A program made the position numbers and the translations under genes. The notes under the pieces are model-generated. The model was not told where the DNA came from. It saw nothing but the letters and a program-made list of their open reading frames with translations, and searched no databases. From contig JAJZKP010000006.1 in assembly GCA_021804105.1 (NCBI GenBank), forward strand, positions 1 through 45,029: a DNA stretch of 45,029 nt. The letters are read 5' to 3'. Source of the stretch: Microcaldota archaeon. Its GTDB lineage: Archaea; Micrarchaeota; Micrarchaeia; Micrarchaeales; CABMGC01. How positions within the stretch are numbered: the stretch's first letter is position 1; each line of letters begins with the position of its first letter. Positions 16,794 through 25,499 of the stretch are shown here, piece after piece.

Positions 16794-17480
16794 ATGATAG
16801 TGCTTGGAGTTGCTGCGCATCCAGACGACCTTGACTTCGGCGCCTCTGGATCGTTCGCAAAGTGGGCAAAGGAAGGCGCATCGTGCTATTATCTCATATG
16901 CACTGACGGCTCGAAAGGCTCTGATGATCCAAAGATGACGGAATCAAAGCTTATCAAGATAAGGAGAGATGAACAGAAGGCAGCCGGAAAGGTCATAGGG
17001 CTTAAAGGCGTGTTCTTTTTGGATCACAAAGACACACAGCTTGTAGCAGATCTTACTTTGAAAAAGGAAATAGTCAGGCACATAAGGAAACTGCGCCCTG
17101 ATGTGGTGGTGACAATGGATCCTACGTTAGTATACTCGAAACGCGGCTTTGTGAACCATACAGACCACAGAGCAGCAGGGCAGGCTACAATAGACGCAGT
17201 ATACCCGATGGCCAGGGACAGGCTGACATTCAAGGAGCTCGAGAAAGAAGGGTTGAAACCGCATAAGGTAAAGACAATGTATCTTACCAACTTCGACAGT
17301 CATACCGATGTAATCGACATAAGCGACTTTATCGAGGTAAAGGTGAAGGCGCTAGCATGCCACAAGAGCCAGATATCTGAGAGGAGCCTTGGATGGGTAA
17401 GGCAGATGGGAAGCATGATAGGCAAGGAGAAAGGGTATAAATACGCAGAGGCATTCGTAAAACTTGGGTTTGATAGGTAA
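16794..17480 (+). CDS. PIG-L/LmbE-family N-acetylglucosaminyl deacetylase (MshB/BshB-like)
   Basis: 228 residues. Zinc-dependent deacetylase of the family that removes acetyl from GlcNAc-inositol, GlcNAc-malate and GlcNAc-lipids. The metal motif VAAHPDDLDFGASG is at residues 5-18, and the second motif NHTDHRAAG supplies the third ligand; TDGSKGSDDP is a familiar family stretch. ATG 16794 is chosen because a TATA box (TTTTTTATAAT, about 16757-16767) lies inside the longer frame from 16752. Only 5 bp separate its stop from the MshC-like ligase, so the two are an operon. Together they match two consecutive steps of mycothiol synthesis (deacetylate GlcN, then add Cys). Alternative: deacetylase for a GlcNAc-inositol lipid. 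Confidence 0.88.
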   Translation: MIVLGVAAHPDDLDFGASGSFAKWAKEGASCYYLICTDGSKGSDDPKMTESKLIKIRRDEQKAAGKVIGLKGVFFLDHKDTQLVADLTLKKEIVRHIRKLRPDVVVTMDPTLVYSKRGFVNHTDHRAAGQATIDAVYPMARDRLTFKELEKEGLKPHKVKTMYLTNFDSHTDVIDISDFIEVKVKALACHKSQISERSLGWVRQMGSMIGKEKGYKYAEAFVKLGFDR

Positions 17481-17485
17481 ATAAT

Positions 17486-18667
17486 ATGAGTTTAAGGCTT
17501 TTCAGCTCTGCGAGCGGAAAGAAGGAACTGTTCAGGAGCCTTAGGAAAGGGTATGTATCGATCTATGTCTGCGGAGTCACACCTTATGACACTACGCACC
17601 TGGGCCACGCGTTCACATACATGTCATTTGACGTGCTGATAAGATATCTGAGATTCAAAGGATTCAGGGTTACATATGCGCAGAATGTGACAGATATAGA
17701 CGACGATATATTGAGAAGGGCAAGGCAGGAGGGCAGGGAGTGGAGGGAGCTGGGAGGGTATTGGACAGAGCATTATCTGAATGACATGAAGGGCCTGAAT
17801 ATTGCAATGCCAGATTATTATATCAAAGCAACTGATGCCATCCCCATGATTACAAAGATGATTTCCGGGCTCTTGAAAGGCAAGCATGCATATAAGAGTG
17901 GGGGAAATGTCTATTTCGACGTATCGAGTTTTCCCAGATATGGTGAATTGTCCCACTTCAGCCAGAAACAGATGACTATGCTGCTCAAAGAACGCGGCGG
18001 TGACCCTGAAGACCCGAATAAGAGGAACCCGCTTGATTTCATACTCTGGCAGAAATGGAAGAGAGGCGAACCGTCATGGAGCCCGGATTTTGGAAAGGGC
18101 AGGCCAGGGTGGCACATCGAGTGCTCGGCCATGATCAAGCAATACCTTGGAGACCAGATAGATATCCACGGCGGAGGCAGAGATTTGATTTTCCCGCACC
18201 ATGAGAGCGAGATAGCGCAATCGGAGAGCTATACAGGGAAGCATCCTTTTGTAAAATATTTCATGCACACTGGCACTGTAATGTATATGGGAGAGAAGAT
18301 GGCCAAGTCGCTAGGAAATCTAGTTATGGTTTCTGAGTTGCTGAGAAGTCACAGCCCAAGCGCAGTGAGGTGGCTGCTTCTGTCACACCATTACAGGAAA
18401 CCCTGGGAGTATATGGCAGAAGATATTTACAATGCAGATATTTACGCTGAAAAGATAGACAAGTTGATGCGAAGGAGCAGCGTAAATGCGGAAAGAATCA
18501 ATAAAAAGTTGGTATCTGACTTTGAACAGGTTATGGATGACGACTTGAATACTCCGGCAGCGCTAGACATTATCAAGACCTTGCTTACGAATGGGAAGGG
18601 GAAGGATACTGCGCGGTATCTTTTGGGAATATTAGGGTTCGCAAGTGTTAACCAACACGCTATTTAA
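17486..18667 (+). CDS. CysRS-like cysteine ligase with MshC-like features
   Basis: 393-residue class I synthetase-fold enzyme, a second CysRS-family member besides the 483-residue CysRS at 23.6 kb. Zinc ligands C29, C213 and H238 keep the family spacing. The HIGH motif reads HLGH (38-41), preceded by CGVTPYD as in MshC; KMSKS reads KMAKS (271-275). MshC-like traits are TPYDTTHLGHAFTY, the loop LLKERGGDP before the LDFILW segment, and PSAVRWLLLSHHYR. The protein stops about 115 residues after KMAKS, without the extended C-terminal tRNA-binding part. It probably activates cysteine and joins it to an amino-sugar amine, fed by the deacetylase 5 bp upstream. Alternative: a divergent duplicate CysRS. 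Confidence 0.75.
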   Translation: MSLRLFSSASGKKELFRSLRKGYVSIYVCGVTPYDTTHLGHAFTYMSFDVLIRYLRFKGFRVTYAQNVTDIDDDILRRARQEGREWRELGGYWTEHYLNDMKGLNIAMPDYYIKATDAIPMITKMISGLLKGKHAYKSGGNVYFDVSSFPRYGELSHFSQKQMTMLLKERGGDPEDPNKRNPLDFILWQKWKRGEPSWSPDFGKGRPGWHIECSAMIKQYLGDQIDIHGGGRDLIFPHHESEIAQSESYTGKHPFVKYFMHTGTVMYMGEKMAKSLGNLVMVSELLRSHSPSAVRWLLLSHHYRKPWEYMAEDIYNADIYAEKIDKLMRRSSVNAERINKKLVSDFEQVMDDDLNTPAALDIIKTLLTNGKGKDTARYLLGILGFASVNQHAI

Positions 18668-18691
18668 ACTTGAAATGGAATTAGTGATACC

Positions 18692-18934
18692 ATGGCAAAA
18701 AAGACTAAAGTGGGGAAGAATGAGCTTCTTGAGGACTATCGCATGCTTGACAGGATGTCGAAGGGACTCGCAGTGCATCAGAAGAATATACAGACGATAA
18801 GCAAGCGCATATCGAAGAAGGTAGATGCGGATTTTAGATCAGGACTAATTGAGAATCTTGACATAGTGGCATCACATATGCGCAGGGCAATGATGGAGCT
18901 AGAACGGGCAAAGAAGGAGCTGAAGGGCATATGA
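18692..18934 (+). CDS. Small basic coiled-coil protein
   Basis: 80 residues, family not recognised. Highly charged and helical throughout, with Lys-rich N-terminus (MAKKTKVGKNELL) and heptad-like spacing in the second half (IENLDIVASHMRRAMMELERAKKEL). A TATA box (CTATTTAAAC, about 18659-18668) about 25-30 nt upstream gives a leaderless ATG 18692, so it has its own promoter despite following the ligase gene closely. No function can be inferred. Confidence 0.6.
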   Translation: MAKKTKVGKNELLEDYRMLDRMSKGLAVHQKNIQTISKRISKKVDADFRSGLIENLDIVASHMRRAMMELERAKKELKGI

Positions 18935-19216
18935 CAATGTTACTGTAGCGGTGGACCTGTGAAACCACAGGAGGCAGTATTCAGTAATTCGATATTCTCA
19001 TTCACATTCGGCTAACGAACCCGGATTGTACCTGTAGATCTGTAATGCGTCTAAGGCATATCGAGAATGGGAGGATGTCATGCGCGGAGAGAATGGCTTC
19101 AGTGCTGACGTATAGCTCTGGTTTTCTCATACAAGCGGATACACCGCTGGCAGTAAAGCTTTTTATTACTACTTATAATATAGTATGTTACAGTTCGTTT
19201 TTATGGGGCGCGTGGA
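18935..19216. other. Intergenic region with a perfect small hairpin
   Basis: No convincing gene. It contains hairpin CCTGTG-AAAC-CACAGG at 18956-18971 just after the small gene and complementary CGATAT/ATATCG arms further on. The promoter of the next gene (TTTTTATTACTACTTATAATATAG, about 19161-19184) closes it. Confidence 0.4.
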
Positions 19217-19633
19217 TTGTCTGGGAGAACCGTACTGAACAGGTATAGTCTGTTCATATCTGATCTACACAAGGCGATAAAGAACAAGGAAGCTGCCAGG
19301 CAGGAAAATATACTCAGAAAGAAAGCTGCTCTTGTAGCAGCACTCTCATCAAGCCATTCATGGAAGACATACGAATACTTCAATGATGGCGCGCAATTCG
19401 ACAAGGAAGCAATAATTGAGGAGAAAAGATGCGCCTTCGAGAAAGGGTGGATGGAGATAACAGAGGATGATGTTGAGGAAGTAATATCAATAAATATAAG
19501 CGAGTATGCTTTCTCAATGTGGCTCTTTTACGCCTTCGGCAAGGAGGAGAAGAAAGAGTACACGCTTCTCTTCGACCAGATAAAGAAAGAGTTCGCCTAC
19601 GGTCTTGAGCCGATAGAGCGCGTCATTGAATAA
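19217..19633 (+). CDS. Hypothetical protein upstream of kae1
   Basis: 138 residues, family not recognised. Helical and charged, with no cysteine pairs, membrane segment or nucleotide motif. Start is TTG 19217, supported by an AT-rich promoter 30-50 nt before it; no in-frame ATG precedes the conserved-looking body. It ends 23 bp before kae1 and is probably in the same operon, so a link with the KEOPS genes is possible but unproven. Confidence 0.6.
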   Translation: MSGRTVLNRYSLFISDLHKAIKNKEAARQENILRKKAALVAALSSSHSWKTYEYFNDGAQFDKEAIIEEKRCAFEKGWMEITEDDVEEVISINISEYAFSMWLFYAFGKEEKKEYTLLFDQIKKEFAYGLEPIERVIE

Positions 19634-19656
19634 CTTTTCCTTAGTATAATATCGTT

Positions 19657-20634
19657 ATGGCAGTACTAGGCATAGAGAGCAGCGCGCACACATTCGGAGT
19701 AGGCATTGTGGAGAACGGCAGGGTGCTCTCAAATGAGAAGGAGATGTACAGAATAGGAAGGTCCGGAATGATACCCAATGAGGTTGCAGAATTTCATGCA
19801 GAAAATGCAGGATCTGTTATAAGCAGGGCCGTCAGCAAGGCAGGGATATCAAGGAAGGACATAACCGGCATAGGGTATACAAGGGGTCCGGGGCTCGGCC
19901 CGTGCCTGCAGGTAGGCCAGCTTTCAGCAAAGATCCTTGCCAAGAAACTCGGAGTACCAATAGCACCGGTAAACCATGGGATAGGACATGTAGAAGCGGC
20001 AAGGATATTTTCCGGGCTCAAGAGGCCCGTTGTGCTCTATGTGAGCGGCGGTAACTCGCAGATACTTAAACTCTCGGAGGAGCCATTCAGGCATTACAAG
20101 GTGCTAGGCGAAACCTTTGACATAGGCGTGGGCAACATGCTCGATACTTTTGCAAGAGCAATAGGGCTTGATCCTGCCTGGGGCTCTACTGTGGACAAAT
20201 ATGCAAAGAAAGGAAAGTACATTGAATTGCCATATAACGTAAAGGGCATGGACTTTTCATTCACCGGGCTGGTAACCAAGGCAAGCGGGCTTGCATCAAG
20301 GCACAGCAAGGAGGATTTGTGCTTTTCCATAGAGGAAACGGCATTCGCGATGCTTTGTGAGACTACAGAACGGGCACTATTGCTCACAGAGGCCAAGGAG
20401 CTCTGCGTCTGCGGAGGGGTTGCGCAGAGCGCGAGGCTCAAGGAGATGCTCGGCATTATGGCAGATGAGCATGGAGTAAGGTTTGGATTCTGCGATAATC
20501 AGTTCAATGCCGATAACGGAGCCATGATAGCTCTGGTGGCAGAGCGCATGCTTAAGGGCAATTGTTCTGCAAGGATTGGAGAATGCGACATAGAGCAGAG
20601 GTACAGGGTAGATTCAGCAGAGGTATTCTTATGA
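19657..20634 (+). CDS. kae1: Kae1/TsaD, tRNA t6A threonylcarbamoyltransferase subunit
   Basis: 325 residues; ASKHA-fold catalytic subunit of KEOPS, which transfers threonylcarbamoyl to A37 of ANN-decoding tRNAs. Clear features: GIESSAHTFGVGI at the N-terminus, metal-binding NHGIGH (H107, H111), YVSGGNSQI, GETFDIGVGNMLDTFAR, and CVCGGVAQSARLKEM with FCDNQFNADNGAMIA near the end. The stop overlaps bud32 as ATGA, so the two are adjacent but separate genes; in several archaea they are fused. Start ATG 19657. Confidence 0.96.
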   Translation: MAVLGIESSAHTFGVGIVENGRVLSNEKEMYRIGRSGMIPNEVAEFHAENAGSVISRAVSKAGISRKDITGIGYTRGPGLGPCLQVGQLSAKILAKKLGVPIAPVNHGIGHVEAARIFSGLKRPVVLYVSGGNSQILKLSEEPFRHYKVLGETFDIGVGNMLDTFARAIGLDPAWGSTVDKYAKKGKYIELPYNVKGMDFSFTGLVTKASGLASRHSKEDLCFSIEETAFAMLCETTERALLLTEAKELCVCGGVAQSARLKEMLGIMADEHGVRFGFCDNQFNADNGAMIALVAERMLKGNCSARIGECDIEQRYRVDSAEVFL

Positions 20635-21215
20635 TAGTAGGAGAAGGGGCTGAAGCACAGATATATTCTGAGCTGGTATTCGGAAAGGAGCTGCTGGTGA
20701 AGGAAAGGCATGCCAAGAAGTACAGGATACCTCAGCTTGACCTTTCCATAAGGAGATGGAGGACAAGGAACGAGGCGCGCATAATGAGTGCATTATATGA
20801 AGCTGGCATACGTGTTCCGCGCATTGTTGCACTTGGGGAATTCACTATATACATGGAGAAGCTGGAGGGCAGACTTATGAAGGACTTTAAGTCTGGAAGG
20901 AGGACAGCCCTGCAGTGTGGTAAGACTCTTGCCAAGATGCACAATATAGGCATAGTACATGGCGATTTCACGCCGGCAAACATAATTGTATGCAATGGCA
21001 ACGTGCATGTGATAGACTTCGGGCTCTCGGGTTTCAGCAGGGACTCGGAGGAAAGAGCACTGGATATGTTGCTAATGAAGAGGGCGCTTACTCGCGACAT
21101 GTATGTTGCATTCGAGAGGGCTTACTCAAGGTCTTCTAAAGACCAGAAAGCAGTGCTGAAAAGGCTGGCCGAGATGGAATTAAGGGGCAGGTATCAGTCC
21201 AGGACAATCGCTTGA
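20631..21215 (+). CDS. bud32: Bud32, KEOPS kinase/ATPase
   Basis: 194-residue small RIO/PRPK-type atypical kinase that activates Kae1 in the KEOPS complex. Motifs: GEGAEAQIY (short P-loop), KERHAKKYRIPQLD with the catalytic Lys and the family-specific stretch, VHGDFTPANII (catalytic loop HxDxxxxN) and VIDFGLSG (DFG). The ATG at 20631 overlaps the kae1 stop by 4 bp, which decides the start; longer in-frame versions lie inside kae1. Ends 29 bp before the convergent ahcY stop. Confidence 0.95.
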   Translation: MIVGEGAEAQIYSELVFGKELLVKERHAKKYRIPQLDLSIRRWRTRNEARIMSALYEAGIRVPRIVALGEFTIYMEKLEGRLMKDFKSGRRTALQCGKTLAKMHNIGIVHGDFTPANIIVCNGNVHVIDFGLSGFSRDSEERALDMLLMKRALTRDMYVAFERAYSRSSKDQKAVLKRLAEMELRGRYQSRTIA

Positions 21216-21244
21216 GTATGCAGGAAGGAATATGTAGCAGGGTA

Positions 21245-22495
21245 TCAGGTACCGTATCTCCACTGGCTCATGTACTGCTTCTGCTCCTTTGTCAATTCGT
21301 CTATTGTAATGCCCATGGCATGGAGCTTGGATCTGGCTATCCTTTCGTCGGTCTCAGGCGGGATTTCATGGACACGCGGTGCAAGCTTCCCGCGGTTCTT
21401 TATTATGTGTACTGCACCAAGGGCCTGGTTTGCGAAACTCATGTCCATTACCTCGCTCGGATGCCCTTCCGCGGCACCGAGATTCACAAGCCTTCCGTCA
21501 GAGAGCATGTAGATGCGCTTTCCGCCAGGCAGTGTATACTCATTTAATTGGTTCCTTAGCTCCCTTCCTGGCTTGACCTTCTTTTTGAGGCCTTTTACGT
21601 CTACTTCGACATCGAAATGGCCGACATTGGCAAGTATTGCACCGTCTTTCATTTTCTGCATGTGCTCATACGTTATGACATTTATGTCTCCTGTAGCGGT
21701 TATGAATATATCGCCCTCTTTTGCCGCTTCAGCCATGGGCTTTACCTCAAAGCCATCCATTGTAGCTTCCAAGGCCTTGAACGGATTGACCTCGGTGACT
21801 ATGACCCTGGCTCCATGGCCGTGCATCCTCATTGCGATTCCCCTGCCCACCCAACCGTATCCTGCCACTACGCCAACCTTACCGCTCACCATTATGTTCG
21901 TAGCCCGTATTACTCCGTCAAGCCCGCTCTGCCCTGTGCCATACCTGTTATCGAACAGGTATTTTGTATAAGCATTATTCACTGCCATTATAGGATAACG
22001 CAGTATCTTCTCTTCCTCCATCGCCTTTAGGCGCACTATGCCCGTAGTCGTCTCCTCTGTGCCGCCTATTATCTTCAGGTCTGGATAATCCTGATGCACC
22101 ATTGCGTGCATATCTGCACCGTCATCCATTATTAGGTCTGGCTTCAGCTTAAGTGCCGTGCGCATATTCTCATAGTAGGCATCTCCGTCCTGTCCCTTCC
22201 ATGCATATACCTTTATTCCTTCAGCTGCAAGGGCTGCTGCAATGTCGTCCTGAGTGGAGAGCGGATTGCCGGCTACAAGTGCTATATCTGCCCCTGCGGC
22301 TTTGATGACGCGCACGAGAACCCCAGTCTCCTTTGTTATGTGCAACATCATCGCAACCTTTATTCCCTTAAGCGGCTTTGATTCCTGAAGCTCCTTCTTT
22401 ATTATCATTAGCACAGGCATGTGCATCTCCGCCCACTCGAGCTGGAGTTTGCCCTGTTCGGCTAGCTTTATGTCTTTTATCTTGTAGTCTGCCAT
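21245..22495 (-). CDS. ahcY: S-adenosylhomocysteinase
   Basis: 416 residues. Hydrolyses S-adenosylhomocysteine to homocysteine and adenosine, keeping SAM-dependent methyltransferases active. Visible: [12 protein letters not shown] substrate region, [14 protein letters not shown], the NAD-binding [10 protein letters not shown], and VGHFDVEVD. The C-terminal SQWRYGT lacks the Lys-Tyr tail of bacterial and eukaryotic forms, usual for archaea. Met at 22495 ([12 protein letters not shown]) is preferred to one two codons earlier. The L41e-like gene lies 40 bp upstream on the same strand, and the shared promoter is at about 22708-22716. Confidence 0.96.
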   Translation of the reverse strand: MADYKIKDIKLAEQGKLQLEWAEMHMPVLMIIKKELQESKPLKGIKVAMMLHITKETGVLVRVIKAAGADIALVAGNPLSTQDDIAAALAAEGIKVYAWKGQDGDAYYENMRTALKLKPDLIMDDGADMHAMVHQDYPDLKIIGGTEETTTGIVRLKAMEEEKILRYPIMAVNNAYTKYLFDNRYGTGQSGLDGVIRATNIMVSGKVGVVAGYGWVGRGIAMRMHGHGARVIVTEVNPFKALEATMDGFEVKPMAEAAKEGDIFITATGDINVITYEHMQKMKDGAILANVGHFDVEVDVKGLKKKVKPGRELRNQLNEYTLPGGKRIYMLSDGRLVNLGAAEGHPSEVMDMSFANQALGAVHIIKNRGKLAPRVHEIPPETDERIARSKLHAMGITIDELTKEQKQYMSQWRYGT

Positions 22496-22541
22496 AGGCA
22501 CATCACGTATGCAGTGAACTCCGAGAGGGGTAAGGAGCTGA

Positions 22542-22616
22542 TCAGAGCTCTCCTACTCTCCTCTTCTGCGCTCGCTTTATCCTTCGCCTTCTTTTCTTTA
22601 CCCATTTCCAGCGCAT
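22542..22616 (-). CDS. rpl41e: Ribosomal protein L41e-like peptide
   Basis: A 24-residue peptide, [20 protein letters not shown] followed by VGEL, nearly all Arg, Lys and Trp, matches the size and composition of archaeal/eukaryotic L41e, the smallest ribosomal protein. The open frame extends upstream through PRKWKKKGR to GTG 22667, so a 41-residue form is also possible and would lie closer to the TATA box on this strand (TATAAAGG, about 22708-22716). It precedes ahcY on the same strand. Confidence 0.6.
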   Translation of the reverse strand: MRWKWVKKRRRRIKRAQKRRVGEL

Positions 22617-22748
22617 TCTTCCCTTTTTCTTCCACTTCCTAGGTATGCTTCCCGTTGTAAACACCACAGATGTCTCTTGATTTTAATTAGCTTTAAGCTG
22701 GATAACCTTTATATGCCTATGTTGCCTTATTTCAGCAGTGCATCCTCA

Positions 22749-23519
22749 ATGGCAGCGAATATTTCCACATATATAATAGTGATAGTCTTGGTAATCATAG
22801 CGATAGTTGCTATAGACTTCCTGCTCAACTATGTGATATCACTGAGGACTTCAAAGACCTCGACGACGACAGCAGTTACAAGCAATGGTGTCGCGACAAC
22901 AGTCAATAGCGTGGTGACTACCGTTGCCAATTACTCCAACGTAACAACAGGGTGCCTTTCTAATAATGTTACTGAAGCGCTACTTAACGGCAACTTCAGT
23001 AGCGGCAATTTCGAGGGCTGGAACGTTACAGGGCAAGGTTTTGGAAGTGCCCCAGTAAACATCATTTATGCGAATGCAAATGGCGATTATTACAGTGCGC
23101 CATGGTCAGGATACAATGGCATCTTCTTCGCAACGACGCACTGGCCAGGAACCAGCGTTACCCCGGGCAACATAACTTCAGAGCCTTTCAAGGTAACCGA
23201 GCCGTATCTCAATTTCCAGATAGTATCCCCGCAGGATAACGAGTTATATGTGGAACTGCTTGACAACGGACAGCCATTGATAATAAACCACTATTTCACA
23301 TTCCCGGCGGTGGCAAACGCCACAAATGCGCAAAGCACATTCGTCAACGCCAGCATACCAATAGCCTCACTGATATGCCAGAATATCAGCGTGAGGGTTG
23401 TATCGGGTGTTGTGGGCCAGCGAATAGGCAATTATAAGTTCATAGCAGTAGGCGACTTTTACATGAGCAAGGTCTTCAAACAGGACCCCGGAGTGATATA
23501 TAACAGAACAGTAGTTTAG
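22749..23519 (+). CDS. Membrane-anchored surface protein, jelly-roll-like
   Basis: 256 residues from ATG 22749. An N-terminal transmembrane helix (YIIVIVLVIIAIVAIDFLLNYV) is followed by a Thr/Ser-rich stalk (about 35-70) and a beta-rich ectodomain with LLNGNFSSGNFEGWNVTG, a phrase typical of carbohydrate-binding jelly-roll domains, and many sequons. Two in-frame ATGs upstream (22677, 22713) overlap the TATA box CTTTATATGC (about 22708-22717), so the later start is preferred. Likely an N-terminally anchored cell-surface protein; ligand unknown. The gene is transcribed divergently from the L41e/ahcY unit. Confidence 0.65.
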   Translation: MAANISTYIIVIVLVIIAIVAIDFLLNYVISLRTSKTSTTTAVTSNGVATTVNSVVTTVANYSNVTTGCLSNNVTEALLNGNFSSGNFEGWNVTGQGFGSAPVNIIYANANGDYYSAPWSGYNGIFFATTHWPGTSVTPGNITSEPFKVTEPYLNFQIVSPQDNELYVELLDNGQPLIINHYFTFPAVANATNAQSTFVNASIPIASLICQNISVRVVSGVVGQRIGNYKFIAVGDFYMSKVFKQDPGVIYNRTVV

Positions 23520-23567
23520 GGCCAGGCGCGCAAAAGACTTTTATAGCCAGTTTGATGAGGTTATATC

Positions 23568-25019
23568 ATGCTCCGTCTCTATAACACACTAACCAGGAAG
23601 AAAGAGAAATTCGTGCCAATCAGCGATAGGAAGGTTGGGTTCTACAGCTGCGGCATCACAGCCTATTTTTATCCGCACATAGGTAACATGCGCAGGTACG
23701 TCATGGACGATGTGATAAAGAGGACCATGCTTCATGGCAAATATTATGTCACGCATGTGGAGAATATAACTGACGTCGGGCACCTTATAGGGGACGCAAA
23801 CACTACTGACGACAAGATGAGGATAGAGGCAGAGAAGGAGCATAAAACTATGAAGGCGGTGGCAATGTTCTATTTCGGGATATTCGAGAACGACATGAAA
23901 TTGCTCAACATAATCAGACCGTCCAAGATGCCATTTGCATCTGAACATGTGCCCGAGATGATAAGCCTAATAAAGAGGCTTGATGACAAAGGATTCCTTT
24001 ATAGGCTTGGTTCCGGCATCTACTTTGATACATCGAAGTTCAAGGATTACGGGAGACTCACAGGATCTGATTTTGACACCTTGAATGCGCAGCTTAAAGG
24101 TGGTGCGAGGGTTGAACGTGTTGCAGGCATAAGGAACATCACAGACTTCGCAGTATGGAGGTTTGCTGAAGGGACAGACATGATATGGAATAGCCCATGG
24201 GGCAGGGGTTTTCCAGGATGGCACATAGAGTGCAGTGCGCTCAGCATGATGGAGCTCGGCGAGCATTTTGACGTGCATACTGGTGGTGTGGACCATATAG
24301 CAGTGCACCATTCCAACGAGATAGCGCAGTCGGAATCGGCAACCGGGAAGAAATTCGTCAATTATTGGGTGCATCACGAATTCCTCACAGTAAACGGGCA
24401 GAAGATGTCAAAATCGCTGGGAAACATATATACGGTACAGCATGTGCTAGAAAAAGGCTATTCTCCAATGGCCCTGAGAATGTTCATGCTCTCGGGTCAT
24501 TACAGGCAGATACTTAATTTCACTTTCGAGGCCATGGACAACATAGCCAACACGCTAAACGGCATTTATTCCTTCCTTGAGAGACTTGAAGAAATTAAAG
24601 GAACCGTGAAAAATGACGATTCTGCGGACTTCAGAAAGACCATAAGCTCCCATAAGAGAGGTTTCTTCAAGGCCCTTGATGACGATATAAACACGCCGCT
24701 GGCACTGGCAGAGATGCATGCTGTGATAAACTACACCAATGCAAGGCGCTCTGCAGGAAAGCTTAACAATGCAGAGGCAAGGCACGTGATGAGGGCAATG
24801 CTTGAGTTCGACAAGGTGCTTGGGCTGAAGTTTGAAGCGCACTTGAATTCGGTAAGCAAGCCATTGGAGAAGGAGGTGCTGGACCTGCTGGACGAACGCG
24901 AGAAGGCGAGGAACGGCAGGGATTTCAAGCGTGCAGACGAGATAAGGAAACTGCTCAAGGACAAGTATAACGTGGCGCTTGAGGACACCAACGAAGGCGT
25001 GCGCTGGCACAAGGACTGA
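23568..25019 (+). CDS. cysS: Cysteinyl-tRNA synthetase
   Basis: 483-residue class I synthetase with the complete CysRS layout. YSCGITAYFYPHIGN carries the first zinc Cys and the HIGH-like HIGN; GWHIECSALS has the second Cys; VHHSNEIAQSES gives the His and Glu ligands; and KMSKSLGN is canonical. The helical anticodon-binding region is complete and includes the usual RKLLKDKYNVALEDT near the end. Compared with the 393-residue paralogue at 17.5 kb, this is the housekeeping enzyme. Its stop at 25019 directly abuts the stop of the convergent gene. TATA-like TTTTATAG about 25-30 nt upstream. Confidence 0.95.
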   Translation: MLRLYNTLTRKKEKFVPISDRKVGFYSCGITAYFYPHIGNMRRYVMDDVIKRTMLHGKYYVTHVENITDVGHLIGDANTTDDKMRIEAEKEHKTMKAVAMFYFGIFENDMKLLNIIRPSKMPFASEHVPEMISLIKRLDDKGFLYRLGSGIYFDTSKFKDYGRLTGSDFDTLNAQLKGGARVERVAGIRNITDFAVWRFAEGTDMIWNSPWGRGFPGWHIECSALSMMELGEHFDVHTGGVDHIAVHHSNEIAQSESATGKKFVNYWVHHEFLTVNGQKMSKSLGNIYTVQHVLEKGYSPMALRMFMLSGHYRQILNFTFEAMDNIANTLNGIYSFLERLEEIKGTVKNDDSADFRKTISSHKRGFFKALDDDINTPLALAEMHAVINYTNARRSAGKLNNAEARHVMRAMLEFDKVLGLKFEAHLNSVSKPLEKEVLDLLDEREKARNGRDFKRADEIRKLLKDKYNVALEDTNEGVRWHKD

Positions 25020-25475
25020 TCAGGTTTCTGGTTCTGGAGTCAGAGTGGCTTCTGGAAGATGCCCTGCATTGACTTTCCTTCCGCCTCGCTTTGCCTGTTT
25101 CTCTATGTGTGCAGCGGCAAACAGCAGCGCAAGGTCATCAATGCCCTGCATCTCTGCCCAGGACTTGATGTACGTGGCTATATTCTTAAGCGACCTGGTA
25201 TATCTGTCAGTAAAACTGTATGCGTTTGCCTCATGCTTAAGTATGCCAACGGTCACGCCGAAATCCAGATAGCGTTTCCAAGTAGCTACAGGCAAATCTT
25301 CGGGGCAGTCCTTCAGCCTGAGCTCTCCGCGCTTCTTGACCTCAGTAAGGGCCTTCGAGAATCTGTATGCCTTTGTCTCGTTCTCGAAATAAATCTTTGC
25401 AATCTCCTTCACGTTAGGGCTCTTGAGTTTCTCCCTGAGGGCTGCATCCTCAAATTCCCAGTACCTGATCGCCAT
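25020..25475 (-). CDS. Hypothetical archaeal protein
   Basis: 151 residues, family not recognised. The first 45 residues (WEFEDAALREKL, ENETKAYRFSKALTEVKKRGEL) and the middle segment with YLDFGVTVGILKHEANAYSFTDRYTRSL look like a winged-helix-type arrangement, followed by a helix and a charged tail. It lies 24 bp downstream of the DRG GTPase on the same strand and is probably co-transcribed with it. It could be a DNA- or RNA-binding protein, but no specific residue proves this. Confidence 0.6.
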   Translation of the reverse strand: MAIRYWEFEDAALREKLKSPNVKEIAKIYFENETKAYRFSKALTEVKKRGELRLKDCPEDLPVATWKRYLDFGVTVGILKHEANAYSFTDRYTRSLKNIATYIKSWAEMQGIDDLALLFAAAHIEKQAKRGGRKVNAGHLPEATLTPEPET

Positions 25476-25499
25476 GATATTGGTTGGTCAGTTAAGAAT

